Assembly: GCA_900103495.1 (NCBI GenBank)
Contig: FMWZ01000007.1
Span: 1-64,000 of the forward strand
Source of the DNA: Lachnospiraceae bacterium G11
GTDB taxonomy: Bacteria; Bacillota; Clostridia; Lachnospirales; Lachnospiraceae
DNA: 64,000 bases
Direction: 5' to 3'
The position numbers and the translations under genes are program-made. Under the pieces are notes generated by a model, which had not been told where the DNA came from, did no database searches, and saw only the letters and a list, made by a program, of their open reading frames with translations. Within the stretch, counting starts at the first letter, position 1; each line of letters opens with the position of its first letter. Positions 62,887 to 64,000 of the stretch are shown one piece after another.

Positions 62887-64000
62887 TTAATCTCTCTCAA
62901 CGATGGCCGCGCATCCCATGCCGCCGCCTACACAAAGGGTTGCAAGGCCCTTCTTGGCGTCTCTCTTCTCCATCTCGTGAAGAAGGGTAACAAGGATTCT
63001 GGTACCTGAACATCCAACAGGATGTCCAAGAGCAATTGCACCGCCGTTAACGTTTAATTTGTCCATATCAAAGCCAAGGTCATGTCCTACCGCAACTGAC
63101 TGCGCAGCAAAGGCCTCATTTGCCTCAATAAGGTCGAAGTCCTCAATCTTATAGCCTGTCTTAGCCATAACCTTTCTTGTGGCTGCTACGGGGCCGATTC
63201 CCATGATTCTGGGTTCAACGCCTGCAAGCTCACCGCCAATCCATGTTCCCATGGGCTTAACACCAAGCTCTTTGGCCTTCTCTTCGCTCATTACGATAAT
63301 GGCTGCAGCAGCATCGTTGATACCTGATGAGTTTGCTGCGGTAACCATTCCGTCGGGCTTGAATGCGGGCTTAAGTCCGCTGATGTTCTCCTTGGTTACT
63401 CCCTTTCTGGGGCCTTCATCTGTATCAAAGATAATTGTCTCTTTTTTCTTCTTAACTTCCACAGGAACTATCTCATCCTTGAACTTGCCCTCTGCAATGG
63501 CCTTCTCAGCCTTCTGCTGGCTCCATGCAGCGAACTCGTCAAGCTGTTCTCTTGTAAGTCCCCACTGCTCGCAGATATTCTCGGCTGTGATACCCATGTG
63601 GAATCCGCCGAAAGCATCTGTAAGAGCGTCTCTTATCATTGCATCATCCATCTTTGCAGCGCCCATTCTGTAACCGAAACGGGCATCATAAAGAAGGTAA
63701 GGTGCCTTACTCATGTTCTCCATACCGCCGGCAACGATGATATCGGCATCACCTGAAGCGATAAGCTTTGCTGCAAGGTTTACGCAGTGAAGTCCTGAAC
63801 CGCAAAGAACGTTTATGGTTGTTGCGGGAACTTCAACGGGGATACCTGCGTTTACAGCTGCCTGTCTTGCAGGGTTCTGTCCAAGACCAGCCTGGATAAC
63901 GCATCCCATATAAACCTCATCAACCTGCTCGGGTTTGATTCCGGCTCTCTTCATGGCTTCTTTAACGACTATTGTTCCAAGATCAGGTGCAGGAATTCCG
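62887..64000 (-). CDS. Acetyl-CoA acetyltransferase (thiolase), 5' end outside the window
   Basis: 370 codons are visible; the frame continues past the right edge ([23 protein letters not shown] reads on from 64000 without a start), so an ATG inside at 63954 is not the start. Nucleophile Cys in NVLCGSGLH, His in [12 protein letters not shown] and the acid/base Cys in [13 protein letters not shown] are present, the full biosynthetic thiolase set. It joins two acetyl-CoA to acetoacetyl-CoA, the first step towards butyrate in Lachnospiraceae. Other butyrate genes may lie beyond the edge. Confidence 0.95.
   Translation of the reverse strand, partial: GIPAPDLGTIVVKEAMKRAGIKPEQVDEVYMGCVIQAGLGQNPARQAAVNAGIPVEVPATTINVLCGSGLHCVNLAAKLIASGDADIIVAGGMENMSKAPYLLYDARFGYRMGAAKMDDAMIRDALTDAFGGFHMGITAENICEQWGLTREQLDEFAAWSQQKAEKAIAEGKFKDEIVPVEVKKKKETIIFDTDEGPRKGVTKENISGLKPAFKPDGMVTAANSSGINDAAAAIIVMSEEKAKELGVKPMGTWIGGELAGVEPRIMGIGPVAATRKVMAKTGYKIEDFDLIEANEAFAAQSVAVGHDLGFDMDKLNVNGGAIALGHPVGCSGTRILVTLLHEMEKRDAKKGLATLCVGGGMGCAAIVERD

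Overview
The window reads as a chromosomal segment of a low-to-mid GC Firmicute, most likely a Lachnospiraceae-type obligate anaerobe (Butyrivibrio/Roseburia-like). The evidence is the 16S rRNA 5' end, a six-gene Rnf complex, an acetyl-CoA acetyltransferase, a Clostridia-style gpmI, and clostridial small families (DUF4250, DUF4364, DUF1385). Nearly all genes lie on the minus strand. No insertion sequence, prophage, CRISPR array or tRNA was seen, and gene content is core-like.

Region by region. 1-540: 16S rRNA 5' end, its leader and promoter. 0.5-7.7 kb: a lipoprotein, hflX, and a cluster interleaving a response regulator, glutathione peroxidase, an OhrR-type peroxide sensor, an MntE-like cation exporter and a histidine kinase. 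7.7-12.1 kb: CheY-like regulator, hybrid kinase, zinc-ribbon membrane protein and tmRNA. 12.2-15.0 kb: smpB-rnr-secG. 15.1-21.4 kb: oligopeptide ABC transporter oppABCDF. 21.5-31 kb: gpmI, a second two-component system, prfA-prmC-DUF1385-rpmE and rho. 31.1-32.8 kb (plus strand): malic enzyme and a DUF4364 protein. 32.8-39.6 kb: rarA, a short RACo-like ASKHA/ferredoxin protein, a small DUF4250 gene, clpB and an antiporter. 39.7-45.8 kb: a glycerol operon, glpP-glpK-glpF-glpA-like followed by an FAD protein and a DUF1667 protein. 45.8-46.7 kb: the glp leader, a candidate small RNA gene and a DtxR-family regulator. 46.7-55.2 kb: rnfCDGEAB followed by a NamZ-like lipoprotein and a DUF2298 membrane protein. 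55.3-64 kb: a YprB-type nuclease, cheR, rpsA-ispH-cmk, an HI0933-family flavoprotein, RpiR- and TetR-type regulators, and a thiolase cut by the window edge.

Functional picture: fermentative energy metabolism (Rnf, glycerol oxidation, malic enzyme, thiolase, peptide uptake) beside core gene-expression factors (tmRNA/SmpB/RNase R, RF1/PrmC, Rho, S1). Peroxide and metal homeostasis recurs: OhrR with glutathione peroxidase and an exporter carrying the Asn-Asp-Asp-Asp site of Mn exporters, and a DtxR-family repressor whose visible ligands are the iron-type Met/Cys set.

The most promising undescribed element is at 46122-46248. A near-consensus minus-strand promoter has its 17-base spacer filled by a GTTAGCC/GGCTAAC dyad. 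It would drive a roughly 90-nt RNA that starts with a hairpin, ends at a terminator-like hairpin, and carries a pyrimidine stretch complementary over 11 bases to the ribosome-binding site of the DUF1667 gene in the neighbouring glp operon. It looks like a metal-regulated small RNA beside its regulator, but this is inference. Several gene starts were moved to better ribosome-binding sites, including one whose longer form would overlap the tmRNA gene.
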